NCBI GenBank assembly: GCA_947066815.1
Contig: CAMSZT010000007.1
Coordinates: 34,848 to 98,847 of the forward strand
Source: an uncultured Lachnotalea sp.
Lineage (GTDB): Bacteria > Bacillota > Clostridia > Lachnospirales > Lachnospiraceae
Direction of reading: 5' to 3'
Length of the DNA: 64,000 nt
A program made the translations under genes and the position numbers. This document shows, piece after piece, positions 22,882 to 32,889 of this stretch (its first letter is position 1; the number at the start of each line of letters is the position of its first letter). The notes beneath the pieces are model-generated. The model was not told where the DNA came from, made no database searches, and worked only from the letters and a program-made list of their open reading frames with translations.

Positions 22882-25104
22882 ATGGAACTGACCTTTGGCG
22901 AACAGATCAAAATCATATTGAAGAGAAAAAATATGACCATCCGCCAGCTGGCAGAGCTGGTGGAGGTTCAGACTGGGAAGCCCATGTCCAGGCAGAACCT
23001 GACACAGAAACTGAACCGGGATAATTTCCAGGAACAGGACATGAAGGAGGTTGCACAGGCACTGGGCTGTGTGGTGAAGATCTCCGTGATCGATCCGGCG
23101 GAGGCCTCCGCACAGAACGCCGTGATCCCCCAGACGGCGGAGGCGGTCCGGGAACGGAGACCGGCGGAGGCCGGAAGGCAGGAGGCTGCCGAAAAGGGGA
23201 AGCCGGAGAAACGGCGTTCGGCCGGAAGGCTGAGGACGGGACGCCACAGCGTCCATGGTCCGGAAGCCCCGGCCCAGGAGGACGGCAGAGAGGAGACGGC
23301 CGGCCGGCTTGCCAGGGAGGAGGCGGCAGTTACCAGGCAGCCCGTTTCGGAAGGGCAGGAGGTATATCCGGCGCCGGGAAATACTGCAAGTGAGGACGAT
23401 GTGGATGCCGGTGTGCTGAAGGAGATCGAGATGGCTCTTATGGAATCGATCCAGAAGGAGCTGTATCCGGAGGACCGGGAAAAACCGGGGACCGGGGAAG
23501 TGCAGGAGGAGGATGCACTGGCATGGGCCCGCCAGAAACCCCTTGTCTGGCCGACTCTGACCGTACCGGCGATGGTGGCCGGACGGGGCGGGAGGGCGCT
23601 GCCGTCTGCGGACGGGGAGCGGCAGGACGGAGGCGGCAGCCTGTCGGAAGCGGAGGAGCTGCCGGCAGGCGGAGGGTCCGAGGAAGCGCGGGCCGGCGGG
23701 CCGGAAGCGGAGATGCCGGCGGAAGGCGGAGAGCAGGAGAAGGCGCGGGCCGGTGAGCCGGAAGGCGGGGCGCTGTCTGAGGCGGAGGCGCTGCCTTTTG
23801 AGGAAGAACTGTTTTCGGATCCTGAGGACCTGGAGGACATTTCTCTGCAGGAGGAGACGGAGGATCTCGAGGATCTTGAGTTTTTTGACCTGCAGGATTT
23901 TTATGGGGAAAAGATCTCTCAGGTATCGGCCCCGTATGTTATGAAACGGGAAACGGCGCAGGAGGATAGCGGGCCGGGGGAAAAGGAAGCTTCTTTCAAA
24001 AAAGAAATGCCGTTCAAAAAAGAGAGATGGGGCAGAAAAGAGGGACGGATGAAGGAAATGGCGGCGCCGGAATCGGAAACAGGAGGACTTGACCGGATCC
24101 CGGAGGGCGGAGGGGATGTGTCCTTCGCGTCTGCGCCTTATGTGATCCCGAGAGAGCCGGAGCCGGCCGGCATCGAGACTATTATAAAGGAAGAAACGGC
24201 GGCAGAGCAGCCGGATAGAAGCCCGCTTTTCGGAAGCGGGGCGGAAAAAGACGTATCTCCAGCGCCGGAAGAGGGAACGCAGGAGGAGGCGGAGGAGGAG
24301 CTGGCTCCCATGCCGCGGATCCCCGGGAGCTTTTCCGGGAGCCGGGGAGATATTTCGTCGGTGTCTGCGCCTTATGTGATCCCCAGGGAGCCGGAGGAGG
24401 CCCCGCCGTCAAAGCCGATGGGCGAGGCGGGGTACTGGCAGGAGGCGGAAGAGGAGGAGACGGCCGGCCGGCCGATGCTGCCTCCGCAGGAGTCCGCAGA
24501 GGAGCCGGAGGAAGAGGAGGAGCCCTTAAGTCCGGATCTGGAAGAAAAGATCGCCTCCTGGGACGCGGCGGTGAAACGGCGGCTTGAGAATCCCTTCTTA
24601 AGAGCATTGGAGGGGCGGGCCCGCCGGGGAGGAAAGAGAGCGGAGCCGGAGCGAAACGGCCGGCAGGCGGGAGCCGGAAGGACGGAGCCTAAGCTTAAGA
24701 TCGTGCCGGAGGCTGCTGCGGGCGGGGAGCCCCGGCCGGCAGGGCGGACTGATCCGCAGAACAGGGCAGAGGAAGCGGACGGCCTGCCGGGACGGGCGCA
24801 GGCGGAAGCTTTGGCGGAGCGGCAGGAAGACGGCAGGGAGGATGCGGATACGCAGGTACGGCCGGCAAAACGGCGGCAGGAGGAGCCCCTCGACCTGCAG
24901 GGGCCGGCGCTCGACCCGGTTACCGGAAAGGAATATGAGACCAATACGGTGAAGCATCATCCCACGCAGCCGGACATGCTCCTGGTGTACGATCAGGACG
25001 AACACAGATGGATCGTGCAGGCGGAGCGGGCATTCCTGAATTTTCAGATCAACAAGAGGGCGCTCCTGGGAAAAGATTACGAACCGCCGGTTTATTTAGA
25101 CTGA
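22882..25104 (+). CDS. Xre-like N-terminal domain protein with long acidic repeat region
   Basis: A protein of about 740 residues from ATG 22882 (MELTFGEQIKIILKRKNMT). Residues 1-75 look like an Xre-type helix-turn-helix with a preceding helix (IRQLAELVEVQ...SRQNLTQKLNRD...EVAQALGC). The next 600 residues are Glu/Gly/Ala/Pro-rich, probably disordered, and contain three copies of a short motif, SAPYVxxRE (near residues 350, 420 and 500), each preceded by an Ile/Val-Ser element. A conserved-looking C-terminus (DPVTGKEYETNTVKHHPTQPDM...RWIVQAERAFLNFQINKRAL) may be a second folded domain. The role is unknown. An HAD phosphatase gene follows 17 bases on. Confidence 0.75.
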   Translation: MELTFGEQIKIILKRKNMTIRQLAELVEVQTGKPMSRQNLTQKLNRDNFQEQDMKEVAQALGCVVKISVIDPAEASAQNAVIPQTAEAVRERRPAEAGRQEAAEKGKPEKRRSAGRLRTGRHSVHGPEAPAQEDGREETAGRLAREEAAVTRQPVSEGQEVYPAPGNTASEDDVDAGVLKEIEMALMESIQKELYPEDREKPGTGEVQEEDALAWARQKPLVWPTLTVPAMVAGRGGRALPSADGERQDGGGSLSEAEELPAGGGSEEARAGGPEAEMPAEGGEQEKARAGEPEGGALSEAEALPFEEELFSDPEDLEDISLQEETEDLEDLEFFDLQDFYGEKISQVSAPYVMKRETAQEDSGPGEKEASFKKEMPFKKERWGRKEGRMKEMAAPESETGGLDRIPEGGGDVSFASAPYVIPREPEPAGIETIIKEETAAEQPDRSPLFGSGAEKDVSPAPEEGTQEEAEEELAPMPRIPGSFSGSRGDISSVSAPYVIPREPEEAPPSKPMGEAGYWQEAEEEETAGRPMLPPQESAEEPEEEEEPLSPDLEEKIASWDAAVKRRLENPFLRALEGRARRGGKRAEPERNGRQAGAGRTEPKLKIVPEAAAGGEPRPAGRTDPQNRAEEADGLPGRAQAEALAERQEDGREDADTQVRPAKRRQEEPLDLQGPALDPVTGKEYETNTVKHHPTQPDMLLVYDQDEHRWIVQAERAFLNFQINKRALLGKDYEPPVYLD

Positions 25105-25121
25105 GAAATGAGGGGAACGAC

Positions 25122-25796
25122 ATGGAGAAAAACGGGAAAAAATACAGAGGGATCATTTTTGATCTGGACGGGACGCTGATCGATACGCTGGAGGATCTGG
25201 CGGACAGCGTCAACGAGGCCCTGGAGCGGATGGGATATCCGGTCTGGCCGGTGGAGGCTTACCGGTTCAAGGTGGGCCGGGGATTCCGAAACCTGATGGA
25301 GAACAGCGTGCCGGAGGAGGCAAAGGGGGATGACGGCGTCATCGATCGGATGCTGGCCTTTTTCGTGGAGGCATATGACAGGCGTTATATGAACAAAAGC
25401 CGCCCTTACGAGGGCGTCGACGCTCTCCTCGACCGGCTGACGGAAAAGGGGGTCTTTCTGGCAGTCAATTCCAATAAGCGGACGGACTACACGGAGAAGC
25501 TCATCGACAAGCTCTTTGGCCGCATTCCCTTCGTGGGGGTGTTCGGGGAGCGGGCCGGGGTGCCGAAGAAGCCGGACCCGGCCGGGGCCCTGGAACTTTG
25601 CGGCCGGATGGGCCTTGAGCCGGAGGAGGTGCTCTACGTGGGCGACTCCGGCACGGACATGAAGACCGGAAAGAATGCGGGCATGGACACCGTCGGTGTG
25701 GGCTGGGGTTTCCGGGGATTCCCGGAGCTTAAGGAGAACGGGGCAGTCTATCTGGCCGGGACCGTGCAGGACATCCTGAGCCTTGTGGAAGATTGA
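25122..25796 (+). CDS. HAD-superfamily hydrolase (phosphoglycolate-phosphatase-like)
   Basis: A 224-residue phosphatase from ATG 25122. HAD motif I is IFDLDGTLIDT, motif II LAVNSNKR, motif III the Lys in VPKKPDP, and motif IV VGDSGTDMKTGKNAGM. A helical cap of about 70 residues lies between motifs I and II, as in Gph/PGPase-type enzymes. It likely dephosphorylates a small metabolite in the cytoplasm; the substrate is unknown. The longer frame from 25008 overlaps the previous gene and is not used. Confidence 0.9.
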   Translation: MEKNGKKYRGIIFDLDGTLIDTLEDLADSVNEALERMGYPVWPVEAYRFKVGRGFRNLMENSVPEEAKGDDGVIDRMLAFFVEAYDRRYMNKSRPYEGVDALLDRLTEKGVFLAVNSNKRTDYTEKLIDKLFGRIPFVGVFGERAGVPKKPDPAGALELCGRMGLEPEEVLYVGDSGTDMKTGKNAGMDTVGVGWGFRGFPELKENGAVYLAGTVQDILSLVED

Positions 25797-25894
25797 CGGA
25801 ATTTAGAAAATATTAAGGGAATCCCGCGTGGATTTTCAGATTGGTCTGCTATAGTAAACGATAATAGAGGGAAAGGGCAGGAGGGGTACTTGAC

Positions 25895-26596
25895 ATGGAT
25901 GACATTACCATACTGGTGTGCGACGACGACCGGGAGATCGTGGAGGCGATCGATATTTATCTCAGGCAGGAGGGCTACAATGTCTTAAAGGCCTATGACG
26001 GAGAGGAGGCCATCAAGCTTCTGGCGGACAACAAGGTGGAGCTCCTTCTGATCGACGTGATGATGCCGAAGCTGGACGGCATCCGGGCGACCCTCAAGAT
26101 CCGGGAGACCAGCAGCATCCCCATCATCATCCTGTCGGCCAAGTCCGAGGACGTGGACAAGATCCTGGGGCTCAACATCGGCGCGGACGATTACATTACC
26201 AAGCCCTTCAATCCATTGGAGCTGGTGGCCAGGGTGAAGTCCCACATCCGCCGGTACACGAAGCTGGGGACCATGGCTATGGAAAACGGCGACACCATCC
26301 ACAAGACCGGAGGGCTCTGCATCAACGACGATACCAAGGAGGTGACCGTGGACGGGGAGCCGGTGAAGTTGACTCCCATGGAGTACAACATCCTCCGCTT
26401 CCTGGTCATGAATGCGGGGAAGGTTTTTTCCATCGAGCAGATTTACGAGAATATCTGGAATGAGGAGGCCATCGGCGTGGACAACACGGTGGCCGTCCAT
26501 ATCCGGCATATCAGAGAGAAGATTGAGATCAATCCCAAGAATCCTACCTATTTAAAAGTGGTGTGGGGCGTGGGCTATAAGGTAGAGAAGTTTTAA
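25895..26596 (+). CDS. Response regulator, OmpR/VanR family
   Basis: A 233-residue regulator. The receiver domain has VCDDDREI, the phospho-acceptor Asp near residue 54 (LLIDVMMPKLDG), Ser in ILSAKSE and Lys in DYITKPFNP. The winged-helix output domain (about 135-233) has LTPMEYNILRFLVMNAGKVFS and the closing VWGVGYKVEKF. It is followed after 17 bases by a very large sensor kinase, its partner. VanR-like regulators of this type often answer to envelope signals. An upstream promoter is likely in the 25797-25894 gap, but I cannot fix its boxes. Confidence 0.94.
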   Translation: MDDITILVCDDDREIVEAIDIYLRQEGYNVLKAYDGEEAIKLLADNKVELLLIDVMMPKLDGIRATLKIRETSSIPIIILSAKSEDVDKILGLNIGADDYITKPFNPLELVARVKSHIRRYTKLGTMAMENGDTIHKTGGLCINDDTKEVTVDGEPVKLTPMEYNILRFLVMNAGKVFSIEQIYENIWNEEAIGVDNTVAVHIRHIREKIEINPKNPTYLKVVWGVGYKVEKF

Positions 26597-26613
26597 AAAA
26601 CGGAGGGCCTGCC

Positions 26614-29589
26614 ATGAAGGTGCACAGATATACGCAGAAAAAGAAACTGGGAGCGGTGCTGCTTTTTGTTCTGTTCATGTGTATCACGGTGGCCGGAGGG
26701 GCGGGCCTTTATTATGTCAATAATTTCGGAGATTACCTCTACAGCAAGAAGGAACTGATCCAGACCGGCCGGTTTGAGCACACGGCGACCCTGGAGCGGA
26801 AGGTCCTGCGGGATACGGAGGATATTTTTGCCTATGCCTCCCTCTCCCAGTTTTTTACCAAGTCCGACGAGGCGAACCGGAGGGAGCCGTTATATATCGC
26901 CGAGATCAACGGGGTACAGTATTATCTCTGTATCCAGGATCTGGAAAACATCAGCCAGGCGCTTGCGGAGACTGCCGTATGGAGGGAGCAGGATGGGGAA
27001 GCGGCCGGCCAAAAGGAGGAGACTTCCGATCAAATGGCGGAGGATGCGGACGGGGAAGAGCTGGAGCAGGAGCTTTCCGAGGCAGTCGTCAGTTTCGGGA
27101 TGGAGGGCATGGCCGCCGCGGAGGGCGGCACGATCGTCGATTACATCGATGCGAACATGGAAGTCTACGAGGAGATGCTGGGGGCGGTGCTTGCGGAGGA
27201 GGGCTACGGGGAGTCGGCGATAGAGTCTGCAAAAAAGAACTGGTATGAGATGTCGGATACCGAGCGGCTGGCCCTCGTCAACATGCTGGGCCTGCCGGGG
27301 TCAGAGCAGCTCACGCTGCTTCCGCTAAAATCCACGGCGGAGATCTCCGTCTATCCGGGGCAGACCTGCCTGGTGGTCTATGATTTCCTGCAGCAGCAGG
27401 AGGTTCAGCATGAGGAGATTGCCCTGACGGATCTGTATGAGCGGGGGCTTAACCTTCTGAACCGGTACTATGAGCTGGCGAACCGGTTTGACACGGAGAA
27501 GACGAACCTGCGCTATCTGATCTATGAGGACAGTTCTGATCTTCGGCTGACCAACGACGAGACCAACGCGGACGAGATCACAAACTTTGAAAAATACATT
27601 TCCTACGACAACGACACCCACATCATCAAGAGCAATTTTACCAAGACGGACCTGAACCTGTGGAACCTGGACTATCTGGCGTCATCGCTGGTGGGGGTGA
27701 ATTCCGGCGCCTCCTTTTCCATCGGGCTGGACACCCGGTACCTGGTGGCAGACGAGTACAGGCTGATGGCGGAGGGCTTCGTCCGGTGCCGGCCGGTGCT
27801 GCTTCTGTCCCTGTTTGCCATTGTCGTGGGCATGGTGGGGAGCATCCTGTTCTTCATCTACCTGATGGCCTCGGTGGGGCACCGGGAGGGCCATGAGGAG
27901 ATCTGCCTGGATAAGTTTGACCGGTGGCCCACGGAACCGGCGGCCCTGCTGATCATAGGCGGGATCCTGGCTTTCGTGTTTCTGTGCGGCTGGCTGGCCA
28001 CGATATTTGCGGAGAGCTTTTTCACCTCCCGTCAGATCTACACGGTCATGCAGATCGTGTCCGTGGCGGTCTCCGTCATCATCGGGCTGATCGGATTTTT
28101 CAGTCTGGTAAAGCGGTTAAAGGCCGGGATCGTCTGGAAGAACAGCCTGCTGAGGAAGATCTGCGTTACACTGGTGAAATGGGGGAAAGTCCTGGTGAAG
28201 AACTGGCCCACCAGCGGGAAGACGACGGCGGTCATCATCCTGTACTGGGTCGTTACGATCCCCCTGTGCATGTTCATCACCATCAACCGGTTCTGGGGCT
28301 CCTTCTTCCTCTACGTGACGGGGATCGTCGTCTTTGTGGGCGTTCAGGTGGCGGCGGCCGGAGTGATCCTGTGGGCGGTCATCAACCGCCGGCGGATCCT
28401 GGAAGGGGTGGAGCGGATCTCCGGCGGGGATCTGGAGTACGCGATCGGCGACGAGGGGATGTTTGCGGACGACAGACGGCTGGTGGAGGCGATCAACAAT
28501 ATCGGAGCGGGTTTCCAGGACGCGGTGGACACGGCGGTGAAGAGTGAGAGGATGAAGGCGGACCTGATCACCAACGTTTCTCACGACATCAAGACGCCCC
28601 TCACCTCGATCATCAACTACGTGGACCTGATGAAGCGGGAGAATATCGAGGACGAGACCCTAAAGCGGTACCTGGAGGTGCTGGACCAGAAGTCCCAGCG
28701 GCTCAAGAACCTGACGGAGGATCTGGTGGAGGCGTCCAGGGCCAGCTCCGGCAACATCAGCCTGCAGCTGGAGCGGATCAATTTCGTGGAGCTGGTAAAG
28801 CAGGCGAGCGGCGAGTTTGAGGAGAAGTTCAGGGAGCGGGGACTGACCCCGGTGACCTCCTTCCCGGAATATTCCCTCCATGTGATCGCGGACGGAAGGC
28901 GGGTGTGGAGGATCCTGGAAAACCTGTTCCAGAACACGAAGAAATATGCCATGCCGGGGACCAGGGTCTATATCAGCGCGGCGGAGCAGGACGGCTATGC
29001 TACCTTTACCATGAAGAATATTTCCGAGTCGGAGCTCAACATTACCCCGGAGGAGCTGACGGAACGGTTTACCAGAGGAGATGCTTCCCGGACTACGGAG
29101 GGGAGCGGCCTGGGGCTTTCCATTGCCAAGAGCCTGACGGAGCTTCAGGAGGGGATCTTTGAGATCTACCTGAACGGAGATCTGTTCCAGGTGACGGTAC
29201 AGTTTAAGCTTGCAGAGGAAGAACCAGAGGAGCCTGACGAAATTCCGGAGGAGGATGCGGAGGCCCTGGACGGGGATGGATATGGGGGGCCGGAGGAAAG
29301 CGTTGAGACCGGCCGGGAGGGTGCTCCCGGCAGAGCGTCCGGAGCGTTTTCCGACGGGGCGGCGGCCGGCTCCCGGCCGGATCCGGAGAGCTTCGGGGAG
29401 GAGACGGAGGATGACCTGGAATTTCTGGACGGAGGATCCTTTGCTCCGGAAGCCGCGGACGGAGGGGATCTTGTCCCCGGCCTGGTGGGAGAGACGGACG
29501 AGAACGAGGCCGAACGGGAGGCAAGGTTTTTGCAGGAGGCCCTGGAGGAGCTTGAGAGCAGCGGGCTGCGCTGGCGAAGAAAGATGTGA
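26614..29589 (+). CDS. Large sensor histidine kinase with acidic tail
   Basis: A 991-residue kinase, about twice the usual length. There is one N-terminal helix (about residues 15-34), a sensor region of about 360 residues outside the cell, then five or six membrane helices between about residues 390 and 590. A HAMP-like linker follows, then HisKA with NVSHDIKTPLTSI (His near 657), then HATPase with N-box ENLFQNTKKYA and G-box GSGLGLSIAKSL. After the kinase core, about 120 residues of Glu/Asp/Gly-rich sequence form a likely disordered tail, unusual for kinases. It pairs with the regulator just upstream. The many-helix sensor resembles kinases that detect envelope stress; the ligand is unknown. 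Confidence 0.93.
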   Translation: MKVHRYTQKKKLGAVLLFVLFMCITVAGGAGLYYVNNFGDYLYSKKELIQTGRFEHTATLERKVLRDTEDIFAYASLSQFFTKSDEANRREPLYIAEINGVQYYLCIQDLENISQALAETAVWREQDGEAAGQKEETSDQMAEDADGEELEQELSEAVVSFGMEGMAAAEGGTIVDYIDANMEVYEEMLGAVLAEEGYGESAIESAKKNWYEMSDTERLALVNMLGLPGSEQLTLLPLKSTAEISVYPGQTCLVVYDFLQQQEVQHEEIALTDLYERGLNLLNRYYELANRFDTEKTNLRYLIYEDSSDLRLTNDETNADEITNFEKYISYDNDTHIIKSNFTKTDLNLWNLDYLASSLVGVNSGASFSIGLDTRYLVADEYRLMAEGFVRCRPVLLLSLFAIVVGMVGSILFFIYLMASVGHREGHEEICLDKFDRWPTEPAALLIIGGILAFVFLCGWLATIFAESFFTSRQIYTVMQIVSVAVSVIIGLIGFFSLVKRLKAGIVWKNSLLRKICVTLVKWGKVLVKNWPTSGKTTAVIILYWVVTIPLCMFITINRFWGSFFLYVTGIVVFVGVQVAAAGVILWAVINRRRILEGVERISGGDLEYAIGDEGMFADDRRLVEAINNIGAGFQDAVDTAVKSERMKADLITNVSHDIKTPLTSIINYVDLMKRENIEDETLKRYLEVLDQKSQRLKNLTEDLVEASRASSGNISLQLERINFVELVKQASGEFEEKFRERGLTPVTSFPEYSLHVIADGRRVWRILENLFQNTKKYAMPGTRVYISAAEQDGYATFTMKNISESELNITPEELTERFTRGDASRTTEGSGLGLSIAKSLTELQEGIFEIYLNGDLFQVTVQFKLAEEEPEEPDEIPEEDAEALDGDGYGGPEESVETGREGAPGRASGAFSDGAAAGSRPDPESFGEETEDDLEFLDGGSFAPEAADGGDLVPGLVGETDENEAEREARFLQEALEELESSGLRWRRKM

Positions 29590-29677
29590 ACCCGGATCCG
29601 CGGGCGGAAGGAGGAAAAGGGGTAGTGTAAAGTAGCCTATGAAAAACTGGAGTCGGAAAAGGGAAGGGGGAGAGAAA

Positions 29678-30247
29678 ATGAAGAAAGCATGGGTGAGCGG
29701 TTTAACGGCGGCGATGATCTTTTTGTCTTTGGCCGCCTGCGGCGGGAAAAAGGCGGAGACCGTCGACGAGCTGCCGGAGCCGGACCGGATCGTCATCAAT
29801 GCGGGGCCGGAGGAGAGGGATTTTTCCAACTGGCAGGAGAACGCAAGGGAGGCGGTCTACGAAAAGGGTTCGGAGGGATATGAGGAGCTCTATGGACTGA
29901 CGGCGGCCCGGTGGAAAAAGGCTGACCGAAAGGGAGAATTGTCAGACGAGGCGGAGCTGGAGACTTACGCCCACCGCTGGTCGTCGGAACCGGAAGCGGC
30001 GGCAGGCCGGGAGCCGGCGGGGCTTTTGATGTTCTTCGAGTATGACGAGCCTATCCCCTGGAACAAAAACGGTGTGGAGCGGGCGGAGGCGCTCGTATTC
30101 CGGCCCGGGCATCCGAAAGGAGGGGAAGCGGATCGGAAGGGGGAGTTTTCCGTGCAGTGCGGCGGGGAGTTTTTGGACACCGCCTGCGCCTATGGGTATC
30201 TTTATTCGGAGGAGCTGGCGAAAGCGGCAGAGCGGCTGGCGCCGTGA
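29678..30247 (+). CDS. Small lipoprotein
   Basis: About 189 residues from ATG 29678, preceded by GGGGGAGAGAA. The signal peptide MKKAWVSGLTAAMIFLSLAAC ends with the lipobox LAAC, so the mature protein would be lipid-anchored outside the membrane. The rest is charged, without recognised domains, and contains a central aromatic block (LLMFFEYDEPIPWNKNGV) and two further cysteines in SVQCGG and DTACAY that could pair. It may belong to the same transcript as the preceding two-component system, with the kinase stop 88 bases upstream. Confidence 0.8.
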   Translation: MKKAWVSGLTAAMIFLSLAACGGKKAETVDELPEPDRIVINAGPEERDFSNWQENAREAVYEKGSEGYEELYGLTAARWKKADRKGELSDEAELETYAHRWSSEPEAAAGREPAGLLMFFEYDEPIPWNKNGVERAEALVFRPGHPKGGEADRKGEFSVQCGGEFLDTACAYGYLYSEELAKAAERLAP

Positions 30248-30350
30248 AGCGGGAATCATTACTCTTGGCATCGGCAAAAACCCTTGACTTACCGGCCAAA
30301 TTACACCATAATGGGAGAGGAAATGACAGCATCCAAGGAGGAGACGAACG

Positions 30351-32645
30351 ATGGTGAAAGTTTGGGAAACCGGCGCCTACCTGCTGGGCGGCACGGAGCT
30401 GGTGGCGGACGATAGAGAGTGTGCGGCGAAGCTTAGGGAGAGGCTCGGCGCCTGTCCGGACAGGAGAGAGGCGGCGAAGGAGACCATGGCCTATGGGATC
30501 CTGGCGGCCCACAACACGTCCGGAAACATGGATAAATTGAAGATTAAGTTTGACAAGCTGACCTCCCACGACATTACCTTTGTGGGGATCATCCAGACGG
30601 CCAGGGCCAGCGGGCTGGAGAGATTCCCCGTCCCCTACGTGCTGACCAACTGCCACAACAGCCTGTGCGCGGTGGGCGGCACCATCAACGAGGACGATCA
30701 CATGTTTGGCCTGACCTGTGCGCAGAAATACGGCGGAGTCTACGTGCCGCCCCACCAGGCGGTCATCCACCAATATGCCAGGGAAATGCTGGCGGGCTGC
30801 GGGAAGATGATCCTGGGTTCCGACAGCCACACCCGCTACGGGGCGTTGGGCACCATGGCGGTGGGCGAGGGCGGCCCGGAGCTGGTGAAGCAGCTCCTAA
30901 ACAAGACCTATGACATCAACATGCCCGGCGTGGTGGGCATTTACCTCACCGGGAAACCGGAGAAGGGGGTCGGCCCCCAGGACGTGGCTCTGGCCATCAT
31001 CGGCGCCGTGTTCGCGGGCGGTTATGTCAACAACAAGGTCATGGAGTTCGTGGGCCCCGGCGTGGCGAACCTCAGCGCGGATTTCAGGATCGGCGTGGAC
31101 GTGATGACCACGGAGACCACCTGCCTCTCCTCCATCTGGCCGACGGCGGACAGAGAGATCCGGGAGTTCTATGAGATCCACGGGCGTCTGGAGGATTATA
31201 AGGAGCTGACTCCCGGCGCCGTGGCCTACTACGACGGGATCGTGGAGGTGGACCTCGGCGCGGTGAAGCCCATGATCGCCATGCCCTTCCATCCCAGCAA
31301 CACCTACACCATCGAGGAGGTCAATGCGAACCTCTCCTACGTGCTGGCGGACGTGGAGAAGCGGGCGAAGGTGAGCTTGGGGGACGCGGCGCCATTCTCC
31401 CTGGCGGACAAGGTCCGGGACGGAAAGTTCTGCGTGGAGCAAGGCATCATCGCCGGCTGTGCGGGCGGCGGCTTCGAGAACATCTGCGATGCGGCGGACA
31501 TCCTTGACGGCGCCAGCATCGGCAACGGGGCCTTTACCTTGAGCGTGTATCCGGCCAGCATGCCGGTCTATATGGAACTGATCAAAAACGGGGCGGCGGC
31601 GAAGCTCCTTAAGACGGGGGCGGTCCTCAAGACGGCCTTCTGCGGTCCCTGTTTCGGCGCGGGGGACACGCCGGCCAACAACGCCTTCAGCATCCGCCAT
31701 TCCACCAGGAACTTCCCCAACCGGGAGGGCTCCAAGCTCCAGAGCGGGCAGATCGCCTCGGTGGCGCTCATGGACGCCCGCTCCATCGCGGCGACGGCTG
31801 CCAACAAGGGCCGCCTGACCCCGGCCACGGAGCTGGATGTGGATTACACGAAACCGAAGTATTATTTTGACAGGACCATCTACGAAAACCGGGTCTTTGA
31901 CAGCAAGGGACAGGCCGACCCTTCCGTGGACATCCGGTTCGGCCCAAACATCAAGGACTGGCCGGCCATGTCGGCCCTGCCGGAGAACCTGCTCTTAAAA
32001 GTGGTCTCCGAGATCCACGACCCGGTGACCACCACCGACGAGCTGATCCCTTCCGGGGAAACCTCTTCTTACCGGTCCAACCCTCTGGGCCTGGCGGAGT
32101 TCACGCTGTCCAGGAAGGACCCGGCCTACGTGGGACGGGCCAAGGAGGTGCAGGCGGCGGAGAAGGCCAGGATAAGCGGCGGGGAGCCGGAAGACGTCCT
32201 GCCGGAGGTCCGTGAGGCCATGGACGCGGTACGGATGAAGTACGCGGACGCCGGCCGGGAGAATACCGGCATCGGCAGCACGATCTTCGCGGTGAAGCCG
32301 GGGGACGGCTCCGCCAGGGAGCAGGCGGCCTCCTGCCAGAAGGTCCTCGGCGGCTGGGCCAACATCGCAAATGGCTATGCCACCAAGCGTTACCGCTCCA
32401 ACCTGATCAACTGGGGCATGCTCCCCTTCCTGGCAGACGAGGGAGAACTTCCTTTTAAGAATGGCGACTGGCTCTTCGTTCCGGGGATCCGGGAGGCGGT
32501 GGAACAGAAAAAGACCGAGATCCCCGCATACGTGGCCGGGGACGGCATGAGGGAGTTCACGCTGAGAATGGGAGAGCTGACCGACGACGAGCGGCAGATC
32601 ATCCTGGACGGCTGCCTGATCAATTACTACCGGGCGTCGAAGTAG
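30351..32645 (+). CDS. Aconitase-family hydratase (YbhJ-like)
   Basis: A 764-residue protein of the aconitase superfamily. The [4Fe-4S] ligands appear as Cys370 ([13 protein letters not shown]) and Cys431/Cys434 ([10 protein letters not shown]), with the spacing known for aconitase. The N-terminal half has [20 protein letters not shown], the substrate-binding signature. The C-terminal region (about 570-764) is the swivel-like domain with [15 protein letters not shown]. It would hydrate or dehydrate a carboxylic acid in the cytoplasm. Family knowledge places YbhJ-type proteins as hydratases of unproven substrate. It stands alone with its own terminator. Confidence 0.88.
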   Translation: MVKVWETGAYLLGGTELVADDRECAAKLRERLGACPDRREAAKETMAYGILAAHNTSGNMDKLKIKFDKLTSHDITFVGIIQTARASGLERFPVPYVLTNCHNSLCAVGGTINEDDHMFGLTCAQKYGGVYVPPHQAVIHQYAREMLAGCGKMILGSDSHTRYGALGTMAVGEGGPELVKQLLNKTYDINMPGVVGIYLTGKPEKGVGPQDVALAIIGAVFAGGYVNNKVMEFVGPGVANLSADFRIGVDVMTTETTCLSSIWPTADREIREFYEIHGRLEDYKELTPGAVAYYDGIVEVDLGAVKPMIAMPFHPSNTYTIEEVNANLSYVLADVEKRAKVSLGDAAPFSLADKVRDGKFCVEQGIIAGCAGGGFENICDAADILDGASIGNGAFTLSVYPASMPVYMELIKNGAAAKLLKTGAVLKTAFCGPCFGAGDTPANNAFSIRHSTRNFPNREGSKLQSGQIASVALMDARSIAATAANKGRLTPATELDVDYTKPKYYFDRTIYENRVFDSKGQADPSVDIRFGPNIKDWPAMSALPENLLLKVVSEIHDPVTTTDELIPSGETSSYRSNPLGLAEFTLSRKDPAYVGRAKEVQAAEKARISGGEPEDVLPEVREAMDAVRMKYADAGRENTGIGSTIFAVKPGDGSAREQAASCQKVLGGWANIANGYATKRYRSNLINWGMLPFLADEGELPFKNGDWLFVPGIREAVEQKKTEIPAYVAGDGMREFTLRMGELTDDERQIILDGCLINYYRASK

Positions 32646-32673
32646 AGATCCGCCATTGTTTATAAACGAAAAG

Positions 32674-32710
32674 AAAGAGTGAGTACGGGAGAACGGGTAC
32701 TCACTCTTTT
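32674..32710 (+). terminator. Rho-independent terminator of the hydratase gene
   Basis: AAAGAGTGAGTAC and GTACTCACTCTTTT form a 13 bp stem with a short loop and T tract, about 30 bases after the hydratase stop. It separates this gene from the large central cluster. Confidence 0.9.
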
Positions 32711-32819
32711 CCATATACGAAAATCACTTCGGACGTTTGACCCCGGTATCAACTCTTGGACCCGGTCGGCTGGGAACAGATCCTTCCTGAATAGAATTCC
32801 CAAAAATAAATGACCATAC

Positions 32820-32848
32820 TTCAAAAAATCTGTCAGATGGTGTAAAAT
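32820..32848 (+). promoter_or_regulatory. Putative promoter of the central cluster
   Basis: TTCAAA (32820-32825) and TAAAAT (32843-32848) are 17 bases apart and 42 bases before the first cluster gene. The -35 box is weak, so confidence is moderate. Confidence 0.5.
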
Positions 32849-32889
32849 AGACCTGTTGGTCTCTTTATCGGGCAACGGGGGGTGATTTT

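Noticed and set aside
24182..24944. Minus-strand frames within the Xre-like protein gene
   Set aside because: Pro/Ser/Arg-rich antisense shadows of a Glu/Gly/Ala-rich coding region.
28660..29829. 389-residue minus-strand frame at the kinase 3' end
   Set aside because: Antisense to the kinase ATPase domain and acidic tail; low-complexity shadow.
30351..32645. Calling the hydratase acnA (citrate cycle aconitase)
   Set aside because: The Fe-S ligands fit the superfamily, but the overall sequence resembles the YbhJ-type hydratases and no citrate-cycle genes are near.
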